A stretch of 64,000 nt of DNA from Acinetobacter sp. MB5 (GTDB taxonomy: Bacteria > Pseudomonadota > Gammaproteobacteria > Pseudomonadales > Moraxellaceae), in the NCBI RefSeq assembly GCF_003261585.1, contig NZ_POVU01000002.1, positions 434,001 to 498,000 on the forward strand. The letters run 5' to 3'. This document shows positions 9,441 through 18,717 of the stretch, piece by piece; position 1 is the stretch's first letter; each line of letters begins with the position of its first letter. The notes under the pieces were generated by a model, which was given only the letters and a program-made list of their open reading frames with translations, did not search any database and had not been told where the DNA came from. Both the position numbers and the translations under genes were made by a program.

Positions 9441-10325
9441 TTAGCGTGGTGGAAAGAGTTGGTTCAGTTGTTTGAGAATTACGGCTTTAGTTTGAAAATA
9501 GCGACTAAACCAGCTCGATACTGTTGCAATAATGGTAATATGCCCCGTTCGAGGGATCACAAAAACTTCACTATGATTCCCCACTTCATTTAAACGGCGG
9601 TGCATATCGTAGGTATTGTAATCACCGACCAAGTTATCTGCCTCAGCCAATAATAAAAAGTGGCGAATTGAGTTCGATTCTACAAAATAATATGGCATCA
9701 CCTGCTGATAAGGCACCCCAATATCAAAAGCAGGCTCAGCATATTGATCGCCTTTATAATCAAAATGATATGGCCCAGCAATTCCCACAACAGCACGAAT
9801 TCCATCTCGACAAGCCAGATCATAGCTTTGTGGATGATAGATCGCCGACATCACATTAAAGCTACCCGCCGAATGTCCCATTAACACCAAGTTTTCCGTT
9901 GAAATCTTCAGATCGACCTGCTGTTGGTGCAAATAATTGAGTGCCAGCACCAAATCATCAATATAACTTGGAAAAATATGCTGTGGTGCCAAATGATAAT
10001 TTAAAATGGCAACATCAAAACCCTCTCGCGTGAAACTTTCCGCAAGGAAGACATAATCATCTTTATTGCCATGTGCCCAAGAACCACCATGTACAAAAAC
10101 CAAAAGTGGTCGGCTCTGGCGTGGCTGCTGCGCACAATACAAATCTAAACGCTGGCGTGCTTTTAAACCATAAGCCAGATGATGTTTGAGTTTAAAACTT
10201 TTACGTGGCGTACAGCGGTTTAAAGTTTGACTGGCTAAATCATAAAAACGAAAATCAGCCAGTTTTTGTTTACCCTGACTGATTAGACGTTGCATACTTT
10301 GAAACGTATTAAATGAAATCGGCAT
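9441..10325 (-). CDS. Alpha/beta hydrolase (carboxylesterase family)
   Basis: A 294-residue cytoplasmic hydrolase without signal peptide. The oxyanion-hole motif FVHGGSWAHGNK and the nucleophile elbow GHSAGS (serine), followed by an aspartate in LAEADNLVGD and histidine in RTGHITII, make a complete Ser-Asp-His triad in the right order for the BD-FAE / kynurenine-formamidase-like esterases. The natural substrate cannot be read from the sequence. It lies on the minus strand directly downstream of the dolP homologue (10 bp gap) and may be co-transcribed with it. Confidence 0.75.
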   Translation of the reverse strand: MPISFNTFQSMQRLISQGKQKLADFRFYDLASQTLNRCTPRKSFKLKHHLAYGLKARQRLDLYCAQQPRQSRPLLVFVHGGSWAHGNKDDYVFLAESFTREGFDVAILNYHLAPQHIFPSYIDDLVLALNYLHQQQVDLKISTENLVLMGHSAGSFNVMSAIYHPQSYDLACRDGIRAVVGIAGPYHFDYKGDQYAEPAFDIGVPYQQVMPYYFVESNSIRHFLLLAEADNLVGDYNTYDMHRRLNEVGNHSEVFVIPRTGHITIIATVSSWFSRYFQTKAVILKQLNQLFPPR

Positions 10326-10335
10326 AAATCAGATA

Positions 10336-11001
10336 TTATTCATTATAAGGTGTAGCAGTTGCCGTTGTTGGTGGAACGTTATTGGAGTCGACCGCAACAG
10401 GCGTTTGCACACTTGGTTGAACACTGGATGGGTCAATATTATCAATTAAAGTTACGATTTTAGTCACATCCCCAACTTGCGATAATACACTGTTTAAGTC
10501 TGCGATTTCACCATTATTCAAACGTCCCATAACATACAACACGCCATTTTCTGTATGTACCAGAACTTTGCTGTCTGAAATGACAGGAGCCTTGGCAATG
10601 AGTGCACGAGTATTTGCCGTAACTGCTGCATCTTGCATAATTGTTGAGTAACTCACCTGATTACCAACAGTAATGTAGTTATGCACCGATTTTACATCAC
10701 TCATGGCTTTGAGATTATCTTCTGCCAGTTGTTTCAAATGCTCGTCAGGCACTTCCCCTGTTAACAGCACACTGCTATGAAAACTCTTAATATTGACACG
10801 TGCCTGCTTAAAGCGAGCATCGAGCTTATATAAATTAATCAGTGCGGTACGTTCAATTGATTTATCAATGACAATTTGCCCGAGCGAACGTGAACCACTT
10901 TGCGTCCCCACAGGGGTCGTTCCTGTTTCTCCAGCAATAAAGCTTGCACAACCCGATAAACTTGCAGCACATAATAATGCCAATACAATACGCTTAGACA
11001 C
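10336..11001 (-). CDS. dolP: BON-domain outer-membrane lipoprotein, DolP (YraP)-like
   Basis: A 221-residue lipoprotein: the signal sequence ends LCAASLSGC, a good lipobox with Cys near residue 18. Two BON modules follow (about residues 45-115 and 120-195), recognised by DARFKQARVNIKSFHSSVLLTGEV and GVLYVMGRLNNGE. In E. coli DolP binds anionic phospholipid at the division site and maintains outer-membrane integrity. The neighbouring yraN and rsmI genes are in the same cluster in E. coli, which supports the identity; lpoA and diaA, also there in E. coli, are missing here. The C-terminal 25 residues are Thr/Pro/Val-rich and probably disordered. Confidence 0.82.
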   Translation of the reverse strand: MSKRIVLALLCAASLSGCASFIAGETGTTPVGTQSGSRSLGQIVIDKSIERTALINLYKLDARFKQARVNIKSFHSSVLLTGEVPDEHLKQLAEDNLKAMSDVKSVHNYITVGNQVSYSTIMQDAAVTANTRALIAKAPVISDSKVLVHTENGVLYVMGRLNNGEIADLNSVLSQVGDVTKIVTLIDNIDPSSVQPSVQTPVAVDSNNVPPTTATATPYNE

Positions 11002-11080
11002 TCAGAAAAACTCCTTCGTCGCTATTTTCTTCTATCTTTCAATAATCTGCTTCGTAGTCTCGTTACAGCTTAATGAACTC

Positions 11081-11482
11081 TCAATCTAAAGTAAATGCAC
11101 CTTCAATCCAGTCCAAATCATAAGTGAGCTGAGAAAAGTCTTGCTGTAGCATTTTTGCAATTTGTTGCTGTGTTTGGATACAAATCACATCAAAACGGCA
11201 AGCAAAATCCTGATAACTGACATGCTGTTGCAAAAAATGTTCTGCAGTACGCATAATTTTGCGCTGTTTACTCAAAGAAATACTTTCCACCGCATCACCA
11301 AATGTCCTAGATGAGCGCGCCTTAACTTCAATGAAAAGTAACTGTTCAGCATTGACCATGATCAGGTCAATCTCACCAAAACGGCAGCAATACCCTTGCA
11401 CAAGCAAACGAAACCCTTGCTGCTCTAAATGGAGCTGAGCCAATTGCTCTGCCCAAATTCCAAATGCATTACTATTTTTCAT
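11081..11482 (-). CDS. yraN: YraN / UPF0102 family endonuclease-like protein
   Basis: A 133-residue protein of the UPF0102 family, which has a restriction-endonuclease-like core. The features are GIWAEQLAQLHLEQQGF at the start, the FGEIDLIM segment (core Glu and Asp) and LLFIEVKARSS (the ExK pair). All putative active-site residues are present. No function is established for the family. It is transcribed away from rsmI with about 90 bp between the start codons, and its stop is 79 bp upstream of dolP, which is the E. coli neighbourhood in compact form. Confidence 0.88.
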   Translation of the reverse strand: MKNSNAFGIWAEQLAQLHLEQQGFRLLVQGYCCRFGEIDLIMVNAEQLLFIEVKARSSRTFGDAVESISLSKQRKIMRTAEHFLQQHVSYQDFACRFDVICIQTQQQIAKMLQQDFSQLTYDLDWIEGAFTLD

Positions 11483-11572
11483 ATCAAATGATAAGCTCTA
11501 ATTATATGAATCACTCTGATACACCTAAAAATCAGGTAAACTACGCTTTTTAGTTATCGTGTCGGAGAATGT

Positions 11573-12415
11573 ATGAGTGCTCAGTTATTTGTTGTTGCAA
11601 CCCCTATTGGGCACTTAGATGATATGACATTCCGTGCGATTGAAGTCCTTAAGTCTGTGAGTCTGATTGCAGCAGAAGACACTCGCCAATCTGCTCAACT
11701 GCTTAAACACTTCAATATTGATACACCACTCACTGCCTGTCACGATCATAACGAAGCCAATAAAATTCATCAACTTATTGAAAAATTAAAACATGGTGAA
11801 AACCTTGCACTGATTAGCGATGCTGGAACACCTTTAATTAGCGATCCAGGCTTTAAATTGGTTCGTGCAGCTCAAGAACATGGTATTCGTGTAACGCCTG
11901 TCCCTGGTGCATGTGCAGCAATTGCAGCACTCAGTGCAGTGGGTTTACCGAGCGACCGTTTTAGCTTTGAAGGGTTTTTACCGTCCAAGTCTTCACAACG
12001 TCTCAGCCAACTCGAAAAACTCAAAGACGAAACACAAACTCTAATTTTTTATGAAGCACCACATCGTATTTTAGAATGTGTCAAAGACATGAAAGAAGTT
12101 TTTGGTGCAGATCGTGCTGTCGGTTTTGCACGAGAAATTACCAAGACTTTTGAAACCATTAAGAAAATGACGCTGGGTGAATTGGTTGAATTTATTGAAC
12201 GCGATCATAACCAGCAAAAAGGTGAAATTGTACTGGTGATTGGTGGAGCCGCGACCGAGAAAGACCTGAGCCAAGCGAAACTTGATGAATGGCTACTACG
12301 CTTGCTACAAGATGTCTCTGTTAAAGCAGCCTCACAAATTGTTGCTGATCTCACAGGCATGAAGAAAAAAATTGCCTATCAGCGCGCTTTAGAACTAACT
12401 CAAGCGCAAGATTAA
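11573..12415 (+). CDS. rsmI: 16S rRNA (cytidine-1402-2'-O)-methyltransferase RsmI
   Basis: A 280-residue SAM-dependent methyltransferase of the tetrapyrrole-methylase fold that methylates the ribose of C1402 in 16S rRNA. The N-terminal FVVATPIGHLDDMTFRA, IAAEDTRQS, the LISDAGTPLISDPG loop and VPGACAAIAALSAVGLP are all diagnostic. RFSFEGFLP and FYEAPHRI follow. Length is standard (E. coli 286). A GTCGGAGAATG context gives a good ribosome-binding site. It is divergent from yraN, and its stop is 15 bp from that of the convergent MgtC-family gene. Confidence 0.96.
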   Translation: MSAQLFVVATPIGHLDDMTFRAIEVLKSVSLIAAEDTRQSAQLLKHFNIDTPLTACHDHNEANKIHQLIEKLKHGENLALISDAGTPLISDPGFKLVRAAQEHGIRVTPVPGACAAIAALSAVGLPSDRFSFEGFLPSKSSQRLSQLEKLKDETQTLIFYEAPHRILECVKDMKEVFGADRAVGFAREITKTFETIKKMTLGELVEFIERDHNQQKGEIVLVIGGAATEKDLSQAKLDEWLLRLLQDVSVKAASQIVADLTGMKKKIAYQRALELTQAQD

Positions 12416-12430
12416 GCCCTACGGGAGCAT

Positions 12431-13717
12431 TTACGCAAACCAGTGAATGCTCCCCCATAACAACATCACTAGAAGCAACATGTGGAAGATTTGTACTGGC
12501 GCAAATGCCAATCCATATTTCCAACCACCTGATAGGCTTGCATTAATACTTTTAGCAAAAGCATGCATCAAAAGCCCCAACATGACCGCGAACAACAAAA
12601 TATTCCCTTGTGCCGATCTTGGATCTCCTTGTAAAACCACAGCGGCCATCGCAGCATGAATCTCAAAAAATGAAGCCAAAACAGTGCCTGCTATTAGTCC
12701 TGCATGCCCCAGTAACACGCCTAATCCATATACAACAACTTGTATTAACGTCAAAATCAGTGCAATCAGAACTGCCTGTTTTAAGCTAAACATCCGTGAA
12801 TCTATAGACTGGCTTTCCATATTTTCTTGTACCTGATGCCCACCTATACGCAAAAGCCAAAGAGCCGCAAAAACTAAAACGGTGCCTGCAATTAAACATG
12901 GAAGCAAAATTAGCTTAAACCAAACCCAACTGCTATTGGCAATAATCAATAGCAGCTCGATTAGCGTGGAAACACAGGACATGAGTGCTGCTGCTGCATA
13001 ACGTACGGGATGACCCTGCCCTGCACGCACCTTCACTCCGAGCGTTGCAATTGTTGCAGTACTCGAAACAAACCCAGAAGCTAAAGCTGAGAAAATCAAA
13101 GCCTGCTGATTTGAAAATAGACGTTGCGCCAAATGTGCCAAGGCTTGTACCGATAAAATCAACACCAGTAATTTCACAATCAGATAAGGGTTGAGCACAG
13201 GCCCCCATAATGGCTGATTGGGCATAAGTGGCAAAGCAATCAGTGCTAATGCCAAAAGTAATAAACCATCCCGCAGTTCAGTTTCAGTAATCCAATGGCT
13301 TGCGATGCCATGCAGGTCTTCCTTAGCCCACAAAATAATGGTCACCGCAACAGAAACACCCGCTGCAATCGCAATATTCCACCAACATAACGCTCCAATA
13401 AAATAACTCATACAAAATGCCAGTTCGGTAGTCACACCCTGATCATCTTTTTGAGTCCAAACCGAATGCCATGCGAAACCACCCACCAAAATTGCACCGA
13501 TAGCACCAATTTCGATACCAAATGCAAAACACAAAACGCCCAGCAATGCGCTGAGACAAAACGAGCGTAGTCCTGCGAAGTCTTCTTTTTTTTCTTGAAA
13601 TTGATGGCGTTCACGCTCCAGACCAATCAGCAAACCACACCCTAGAGCTGCTGCTAACACAGCAATCGAATCTTGAAATTCCACGGCTGAATACAAGGTA
13701 TGCAAAGGCAAGTCCAT
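12431..13717 (-). CDS. MgtC/SapB + DUF4010 family inner-membrane protein
   Basis: A 428-residue protein with about 12 hydrophobic segments. The N-terminal quarter is MgtC/SapB-like (LGCGLLIGLERER, then GLRSFCLSALLGVL), and the remainder is a DUF4010 module (LLLLALALIALPLMPNQ, SGFVSSTATIATLG). Proteins with this two-part architecture are widespread but uncharacterised; a transport or ion-homeostasis role is only inferred from MgtC. No magnesium-sensing leader is evident: the region upstream, 13718-13784, is short and AT-rich. The gene stands alone between convergent rsmI and the bidirectional terminator at 13785. Confidence 0.75.
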   Translation of the reverse strand: MDLPLHTLYSAVEFQDSIAVLAAALGCGLLIGLERERHQFQEKKEDFAGLRSFCLSALLGVLCFAFGIEIGAIGAILVGGFAWHSVWTQKDDQGVTTELAFCMSYFIGALCWWNIAIAAGVSVAVTIILWAKEDLHGIASHWITETELRDGLLLLALALIALPLMPNQPLWGPVLNPYLIVKLLVLILSVQALAHLAQRLFSNQQALIFSALASGFVSSTATIATLGVKVRAGQGHPVRYAAAALMSCVSTLIELLLIIANSSWVWFKLILLPCLIAGTVLVFAALWLLRIGGHQVQENMESQSIDSRMFSLKQAVLIALILTLIQVVVYGLGVLLGHAGLIAGTVLASFFEIHAAMAAVVLQGDPRSAQGNILLFAVMLGLLMHAFAKSINASLSGGWKYGLAFAPVQIFHMLLLVMLLWGSIHWFA

Positions 13718-13784
13718 AACATGTCCAGATTATTTTTATAATGTCACACTCATTATGAAGCATTCTTTTTAGAATTTGGATAAT

Positions 13785-13815
13785 AAAAAAGCACTAGATC
13801 AACTAGTGCTTTTTT
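13785..13815. terminator. Bidirectional hairpin terminator before the SutA-like gene's 3' end
   Basis: AAAAAAGCACTAG pairs with CTAGTGCTTTTT around a 5-nt loop. It lies just past the stop of the small acidic minus-strand gene. The T/A runs on both sides would terminate transcription on either strand. Confidence 0.85.
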
Positions 13816-13820
13816 ACGTC

Positions 13821-14072
13821 TTAATCGTTTGCGCCTTCATCAGGTGGAACTTCTGTGATTCTGCCACCGCGTGCTAAAAATGCAGCAACTTCATCTTCTA
13901 ATGCTTGACGCTGTTTTTGTTTAGCAGTCACCGTAAGAGTTTCTGCTTCTGCAAGATCAACATCACTGACACTATTTTCAGTATCACTCGCACCTTTTTC
14001 TGCGGCTTTCGCTTCATCATCATCGACAACTGCATCTTCTGCATCGTCGTAATTATTCATTTCGTCCGTCAT
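13821..14072 (-). CDS. Small acidic protein resembling RNA-polymerase-binding SutA
   Basis: An 83-residue protein. The first 50 residues are extremely acidic and low in complexity (Asp, Glu, Ala, Ser), hence probably disordered. The C-terminal part, RQALEDEVAAFLARGGRI, closely resembles the core of SutA, a small RNA-polymerase-binding factor described in Pseudomonas aeruginosa that boosts transcription during slow growth. The signature I rely on is the helix followed by FLARGGRI. It is a single-gene unit with its own terminator. The assignment is by motif only; another acidic small protein family remains possible. Confidence 0.6.
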   Translation of the reverse strand: MTDEMNNYDDAEDAVVDDDEAKAAEKGASDTENSVSDVDLAEAETLTVTAKQKQRQALEDEVAAFLARGGRITEVPPDEGAND

Positions 14073-14211
14073 GACTAACTCCCAAAATTATGCATTGTGT
14101 GAGCTGTTTTCAGCATTTAACAATTAGGGAGAAATGTATCAATCTATTCCTCAATCGCAAAGAGGTTAATTTAAAAATTTCTCAGTTTTTAGACAAAAAA
14201 ACATCGGCCAG

Positions 14212-15444
14212 TCACAAAACTGCATAACGGGTCGATTTTAGTGCACTTAAACCACTGGCTTGCTGCATAAATAGATCTTTAGCAAGCGGATGTTTTTGCA
14301 CTTGTTTTAGCCCAAAATTTCTTACCCAGATAAATGGGGTAAATTCAGAGCTCTCAAGCCAACCAATCGCTGACATGCTATGCATCATGGCTTCATTTTG
14401 TCCTTTGCGTAAATGAGCATAACGGCGTAGCGTTTGCTCATGTGCCCAAACACCGCGGGACAAATCATGTAGTAGTACATCACAGAGTACAGCAGCATCT
14501 AAACAGCCAATATTGACCCCTTGCCCAGCCAACGGATGAATCACATGTGCAGCATCACCAATCAAAGCCAGACCTGCTTTGACATAATGTTCAGCCGAAC
14601 GCGCTTTGAGTGAGAAGCTTGCGCGTGGTGTCACCTCAACGACTTCGCCCAGCATATGCAAACTGGCTTGATTGAGCAGTTGCATAAAGGCTGCATCATC
14701 GAGTTTCTGATATTCTTCAGCATAATCATCAGGCAAAGTCCAAACAATCGACTGCCAGTAACCCTGCTCTTCAGGTTTCAGACTGCACATCGGTAAATAT
14801 GCCAATGGGCCTGTCGGCAAGAAAATCTGACGTGCGACATACTCATGCGGCTGTGTGGTTTTAATCGCACAGCTAATTGCAGCCTGATGATAATCCAGAA
14901 CGTCTAAACCAATCAGTGCCTGATGACGTACAAATGAGTTAGCACCATCTGCCCCAATCACTAGCTTAGCATGCAACATCTCACCATCTGCCAAAGTGAT
15001 TTGCCAACCTTGAGCAAGCTGTTGTAGATCTGCCACTCGAACTTGAGTCCGATAATCCTGAATCTGTTGCTGCATTTTTTGCTGAATCGCAAGATTCAAG
15101 ACACTCGGTTCAACCATTGAGCCGAGCCACTGCTCAGCAATTGGAAAATTTGCGCTGGTCTGACCAAAATTAATTTCGCCATAGCCATTTTGATTCCAAA
15201 CCTGCATGCCTGTATAAGGCATATGCCGAGCCAGTAGCTCCCACACGCCGACTTGTTGCAACAAATGCATGGTGGCATGGCTTAACGCTAACACGCGTGG
15301 ATTCGGCTCAGCCAACACCTTGTCTGCATCCAAAATGGGTGCTGCATCGAGGACTGTCGCTTGTACACCGCCTTGTGCCAAGAGCAAAGCCGTTAAGCCA
15401 CCCACTAAGCCGCCACCAATAATCACGACATCATATTGACTCAT
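14212..15444 (-). CDS. FAD-dependent ubiquinone-biosynthesis hydroxylase (UbiH/UbiF/VisC family, second copy)
   Basis: A 410-residue flavoprotein monooxygenase. It has the dinucleotide-binding motif VVIIGGGLVGGLTALLLAQ at the N-terminus, the DG motif VIGADGANSFVR in the middle, and the C-terminal FAD motif LIGDAAHVIHPLAGQGVN, which is diagnostic of the UbiH/Coq6 group. Its ATG overlaps the ubiH stop (ATGA), so the two are translationally coupled. E. coli likewise has ubiI after ubiH, so C5-hydroxylation (UbiI-like) is the best guess, but C6 (UbiF-like) cannot be excluded without alignment. Confidence 0.85.
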   Translation of the reverse strand: MSQYDVVIIGGGLVGGLTALLLAQGGVQATVLDAAPILDADKVLAEPNPRVLALSHATMHLLQQVGVWELLARHMPYTGMQVWNQNGYGEINFGQTSANFPIAEQWLGSMVEPSVLNLAIQQKMQQQIQDYRTQVRVADLQQLAQGWQITLADGEMLHAKLVIGADGANSFVRHQALIGLDVLDYHQAAISCAIKTTQPHEYVARQIFLPTGPLAYLPMCSLKPEEQGYWQSIVWTLPDDYAEEYQKLDDAAFMQLLNQASLHMLGEVVEVTPRASFSLKARSAEHYVKAGLALIGDAAHVIHPLAGQGVNIGCLDAAVLCDVLLHDLSRGVWAHEQTLRRYAHLRKGQNEAMMHSMSAIGWLESSEFTPFIWVRNFGLKQVQKHPLAKDLFMQQASGLSALKSTRYAVL

Positions 15445-16652
15445 GCTTTTAACCCCATGGCATAACTGGCCACCAAAGGTTTTACCCCTGGAACCATATC
15501 AAATGCAATCAGACCTGCATTACGCAAGACTTTCAGTACAGGGTTATTGTTACTAAAACCACGCACAACACTGTCACAGAACTTGATCACACGTTGCTGA
15601 TCTTTCAATCGAGATTGCTCATAGGCTTTCAGCATCTCCGCATCACCAATGTCATCAGAAACTTCGAGCTGATGACGGATAAAACGCAACAACACATCCG
15701 CATCACGCAGGCACAGGTTAAAACCCTGCCCTGCGACAGGATGTAAGGTATGTGCCGCATTCCCCATAATCACCACACGACCCACCGTTTGTTGGTGGGC
15801 AAGTACTTGTGATAACGGATAACTGAAACGCTTGCCTGTTTTCTCAAAACGTCCTGCTCGATCACCATAAGTTTGCTGTAAGGCATCAAGGAAATGCTGA
15901 TCATTTTCCTCACCCAACCACTCATGCTCTGTGCCTTTTTTCACAGGCCAGACCACTGAACGGCGATATTCACCTGGTAAAGGCAATAATGCCAATGGGC
16001 CTAAAGGACTAAAACGCTCAAAACCGACATGTTGATGCGGTTTTGACGTTTGTACCGTGGTGACAATCGCAACCTGATCATAATCATGCTCATCAACCCC
16101 CACACCGAGTGCCTGACGGCATAACGAATCACGACCATCGGCAGCGATCAGTAATTTTGAAGTGAATTTAAGTTCTTCTTCGCCACGTTTTGCCTGAATC
16201 GTGACTTGGTCAACATCTTGCGTTAATGCAGTCACTTGTATGCCATCGATCAATTCAATCAAAGGCTGCTGACGGACTTGAGTCAGTAAAACTCGTCCAA
16301 GCCAAGCATTTTCAATAACCTGTCCGAAGCTCTCGACATTTTCCTGTTCAGCCACCAAACGCGCCTTCCCAAAACTGCCTTGCTCGGTGATATGGACTTG
16401 CAGAATAGGCGTCGCATGCTGTTGCAACACATCCCACAACCCCAGTTGCTGATAAATCTGCACACTACGACGTGACAAGGCACTATTTCGCGCATCAAAA
16501 CTAGAGTGATACGGAATTTCCTGTTGCCCTTCAGCAAATTGAGGATATTGAATCGCCTCAAGTAATTTGACTTCAATCTTGGCCTTAGCCAACATCAATG
16601 CCAAACTGAGTCCAACCATACCACCACCAACAATAATCACTTGTTGTTGCAT
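15441..16652 (-). CDS. ubiH: 2-octaprenyl-6-methoxyphenol hydroxylase UbiH
   Basis: A 403-residue flavoprotein monooxygenase acting on the ubiquinone ring. The Rossmann motif VIIVGGGMVGLSLALMLAK opens the protein. DARNSALSRRSVQIY, LIAADGRDSLCR and VIMGNAAHTLHPVAGQGFN follow. DARxxALS and GNAAHTLHPVAGQG are the UbiH-type versions of the motifs. A good ribosome-binding site (GGAGTTCAAAAATG) fixes the start. It lies 11 bp after pepP and overlaps the next hydroxylase; pepP-ubiH-ubiI is the E. coli order. Confidence 0.88.
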   Translation of the reverse strand: MQQQVIIVGGGMVGLSLALMLAKAKIEVKLLEAIQYPQFAEGQQEIPYHSSFDARNSALSRRSVQIYQQLGLWDVLQQHATPILQVHITEQGSFGKARLVAEQENVESFGQVIENAWLGRVLLTQVRQQPLIELIDGIQVTALTQDVDQVTIQAKRGEEELKFTSKLLIAADGRDSLCRQALGVGVDEHDYDQVAIVTTVQTSKPHQHVGFERFSPLGPLALLPLPGEYRRSVVWPVKKGTEHEWLGEENDQHFLDALQQTYGDRAGRFEKTGKRFSYPLSQVLAHQQTVGRVVIMGNAAHTLHPVAGQGFNLCLRDADVLLRFIRHQLEVSDDIGDAEMLKAYEQSRLKDQQRVIKFCDSVVRGFSNNNPVLKVLRNAGLIAFDMVPGVKPLVASYAMGLKA

Positions 16653-16662
16653 TTTTGAACTC

Positions 16663-17994
16663 CTATTTAGACAAACGTGCTTCAGCCATTAAATGCTCAA
16701 TATCCGCAATATCTTTGACCACATCTGAAGTCAGCACACGTGGGCCTTGCTGAGTCGCTACGACATCATCTTCAATCCGAATGCCGATACCACGCCATTT
16801 TTCATCCACAGTTTCATCATCTGGTGCAATATAAAGCCCAGGTTCAACCGTCACCACCATGCCAGCTTCATAGGCACGCCATTCACCAGCGGTTTTATAT
16901 GCACCCACATCATGCACATCCATACCCAGCCAGTGACCTGTACCATGCATATAAAATTGACGATAAGCTTCGGTTTCTAAAAGCTCGTTCAACTCACCTT
17001 TGAGTAGACCTAAATCGAGCAAACCTTCGGTTAAAATTTTGGTTGCAACCGCATGTGGCTCACGATATGAGTTTCCAATTTTAACGGCATCAATTGCAGC
17101 ATATTGCGATGCCAGAACAACTTCGTACAGCGCTTTTTGTTCTGCCGAGAATTTGCCATTGACAGGAAATGTTCGAGTAATGTCTGAGGCATAACATTCA
17201 TATTCACACGCAGCATCTATCAGAACCAAATCACCATCTTTCAGCACTTGATTGTTTTCGACATAATGCAGAATGCAGCCATTCGCGCCACTACCGACAA
17301 TGCTGTTATACGATGGGACACAACCATTTTGCCCAAAAATATAATTCAACTCTGCTTCAAGTGCATATTCCATCATGCCCGGATAAACAGCTTGCATGGC
17401 ACGTGTATGTGCCTTGGCACTGATCTTGGAAGCAATCTGCATCAGTTCAATTTCTTGCATTGATTTAATCAAACGCATTTCATCGACAATTCGATCCAAC
17501 TGCACGACTTGTGCTGGAGAACCATGCCCTTGACGCTGCTGAGCATCTGCTTTTTTCAGCCATTGGCTGACACGGGCATCAAATTCGGCCTGATGACCAA
17601 TCCGATAATAGAGACGGTCTTTATTCAGCAGTTTTTCAAGAATTTCTTCATCGAGCAGATCAATCGCATAAGCTTCATCTGCATCATAATCATCAATTGC
17701 GCCATCAATGCCAGCCCGATATCCATTCCAGATCTCAAGCTCGCGGTTTCGTTCACGGCAAAACAAGCTATAACTATATTCATCACCCGACTCAAATGTT
17801 TCAATCACCGCAACGGCTTCTGGCTCAGCAAATCCTGTCAAATAAAAGAAGCTGCTATCTGCACGAAACTTATAATCTGCATCACGATTACGATAGGCCA
17901 CAGGACTTGTCGCAATAATCGCAATACTATTTGCACCCATTTTCTGTGCCAGTTGTGCACGGCGCTGTTGAAAGTCAATTTGAGTCAATTTCAT
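16663..17994 (-). CDS. pepP: Xaa-Pro aminopeptidase PepP
   Basis: A 443-residue M24B metallopeptidase that removes an N-terminal residue preceding proline. The pita-bread fold's metal ligands are visible in order: LVLIDAACEYECYASDITRT (two Asp), GTGHWLGMDVHD (His), VTVEPGLYI (Glu), GIGIRIEDDV (Glu). The N-terminal creatinase-like domain has RADSSFFYLTGFAEPEAV. I start it at the ATG at 17994 (MKLTQIDFQQRR), which matches the family N-terminus, rather than at an upstream TTG. Operon order ygfB-pepP-ubiH-ubi2 suggests co-expression with ubiquinone synthesis. Confidence 0.93.
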   Translation of the reverse strand: MKLTQIDFQQRRAQLAQKMGANSIAIIATSPVAYRNRDADYKFRADSSFFYLTGFAEPEAVAVIETFESGDEYSYSLFCRERNRELEIWNGYRAGIDGAIDDYDADEAYAIDLLDEEILEKLLNKDRLYYRIGHQAEFDARVSQWLKKADAQQRQGHGSPAQVVQLDRIVDEMRLIKSMQEIELMQIASKISAKAHTRAMQAVYPGMMEYALEAELNYIFGQNGCVPSYNSIVGSGANGCILHYVENNQVLKDGDLVLIDAACEYECYASDITRTFPVNGKFSAEQKALYEVVLASQYAAIDAVKIGNSYREPHAVATKILTEGLLDLGLLKGELNELLETEAYRQFYMHGTGHWLGMDVHDVGAYKTAGEWRAYEAGMVVTVEPGLYIAPDDETVDEKWRGIGIRIEDDVVATQQGPRVLTSDVVKDIADIEHLMAEARLSK

Positions 17995-18047
17995 GATGTT
18001 CTTCTTTATCAATCTAATAAGCGAATAAGGTGATGCACATCATCCAA

Positions 18048-18653
18048 TTAACTTGGACGATGTGGAGTAAACATTTCTACAACAGTGCTCGTTTTTTGCT
18101 GTTTCTTTTGCAGCAATGAACTTTCTGAAACTTCTGTCTTCTTACGTCCAATCGATAAGCTCACAGGAATGAGGCGTACAAACTCATACAACTCCTGATA
18201 ACTGATTTCACCTTCTTCATCATTGTCCGAATCTTCAAACTCGACCGCAGCAACTTCTTGCAAATGCTCAATCAGTTCCATTTCATCTTGACGCAAATGT
18301 CCAGATGCCAAACCAAAACCGAGAACGACACCTGCACACCAATCAGCAAGCGCTTGTACACGTTCTTCAAGCACATGGTCATCATCTGGAAGTAAAGGTA
18401 AATAGTCGAGTTCATCTTCTGACAATGCATGAGCCACATCTTCAGCTTCATCAGCCAAAAGCATCAGCGCATCTTCGTTTAATGTGGGTACATTCAGTGT
18501 TTCTAAAATTTGTAACCATTCTTCACGGCTTGGCGGTAGAGTCACACAAACTATACCTGTCAACAGGCCATGTAACTCACTTGGGCTTGAAATCTCTTCA
18601 ACTGAAGAAAAATTACGTTCCCACTCTGACCAACCAGAAATATCGTCTTGCAT
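18048..18653 (-). CDS. ygfB: YgfB / UPF0149 family protein
   Basis: A 201-residue acidic helical protein of the UPF0149 family. The hallmark is SPSELHGLLTGIVCV near the N-terminus, then LADWCAGVVLGFGLA in the middle. The ATG at 18653 follows GGAT at suitable distance; a TTG four codons earlier is less likely. No biochemical role is firmly known; in Pseudomonas the homologue affects beta-lactamase and pyocin gene expression. As in E. coli it precedes pepP-ubiH and is divergent from zapA. The C-terminal 30 residues are Lys/Gln/Ser-rich and look like a variable tail. Confidence 0.87.
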   Translation of the reverse strand: MQDDISGWSEWERNFSSVEEISSPSELHGLLTGIVCVTLPPSREEWLQILETLNVPTLNEDALMLLADEAEDVAHALSEDELDYLPLLPDDDHVLEERVQALADWCAGVVLGFGLASGHLRQDEMELIEHLQEVAAVEFEDSDNDEEGEISYQELYEFVRLIPVSLSIGRKKTEVSESSLLQKKQQKTSTVVEMFTPHRPS

Positions 18654-18717
18654 TCGTTTATCCAATCTCTATACTTCGTATATATTACCTTTGTTTGCAA
18701 CACTGTGCGACCACGTT

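Noticed and set aside
12422-12454. Hairpin between rsmI and the MgtC-family gene as a terminator
   Set aside because: A 10-bp imperfect stem exists (GGGAGCATTTA / TGAATGCTCCC) but no T-run follows on either strand.
13718-13784. Mg2+-sensing leader of the MgtC-like gene
   Set aside because: The space is too short and lacks stable alternative stems.
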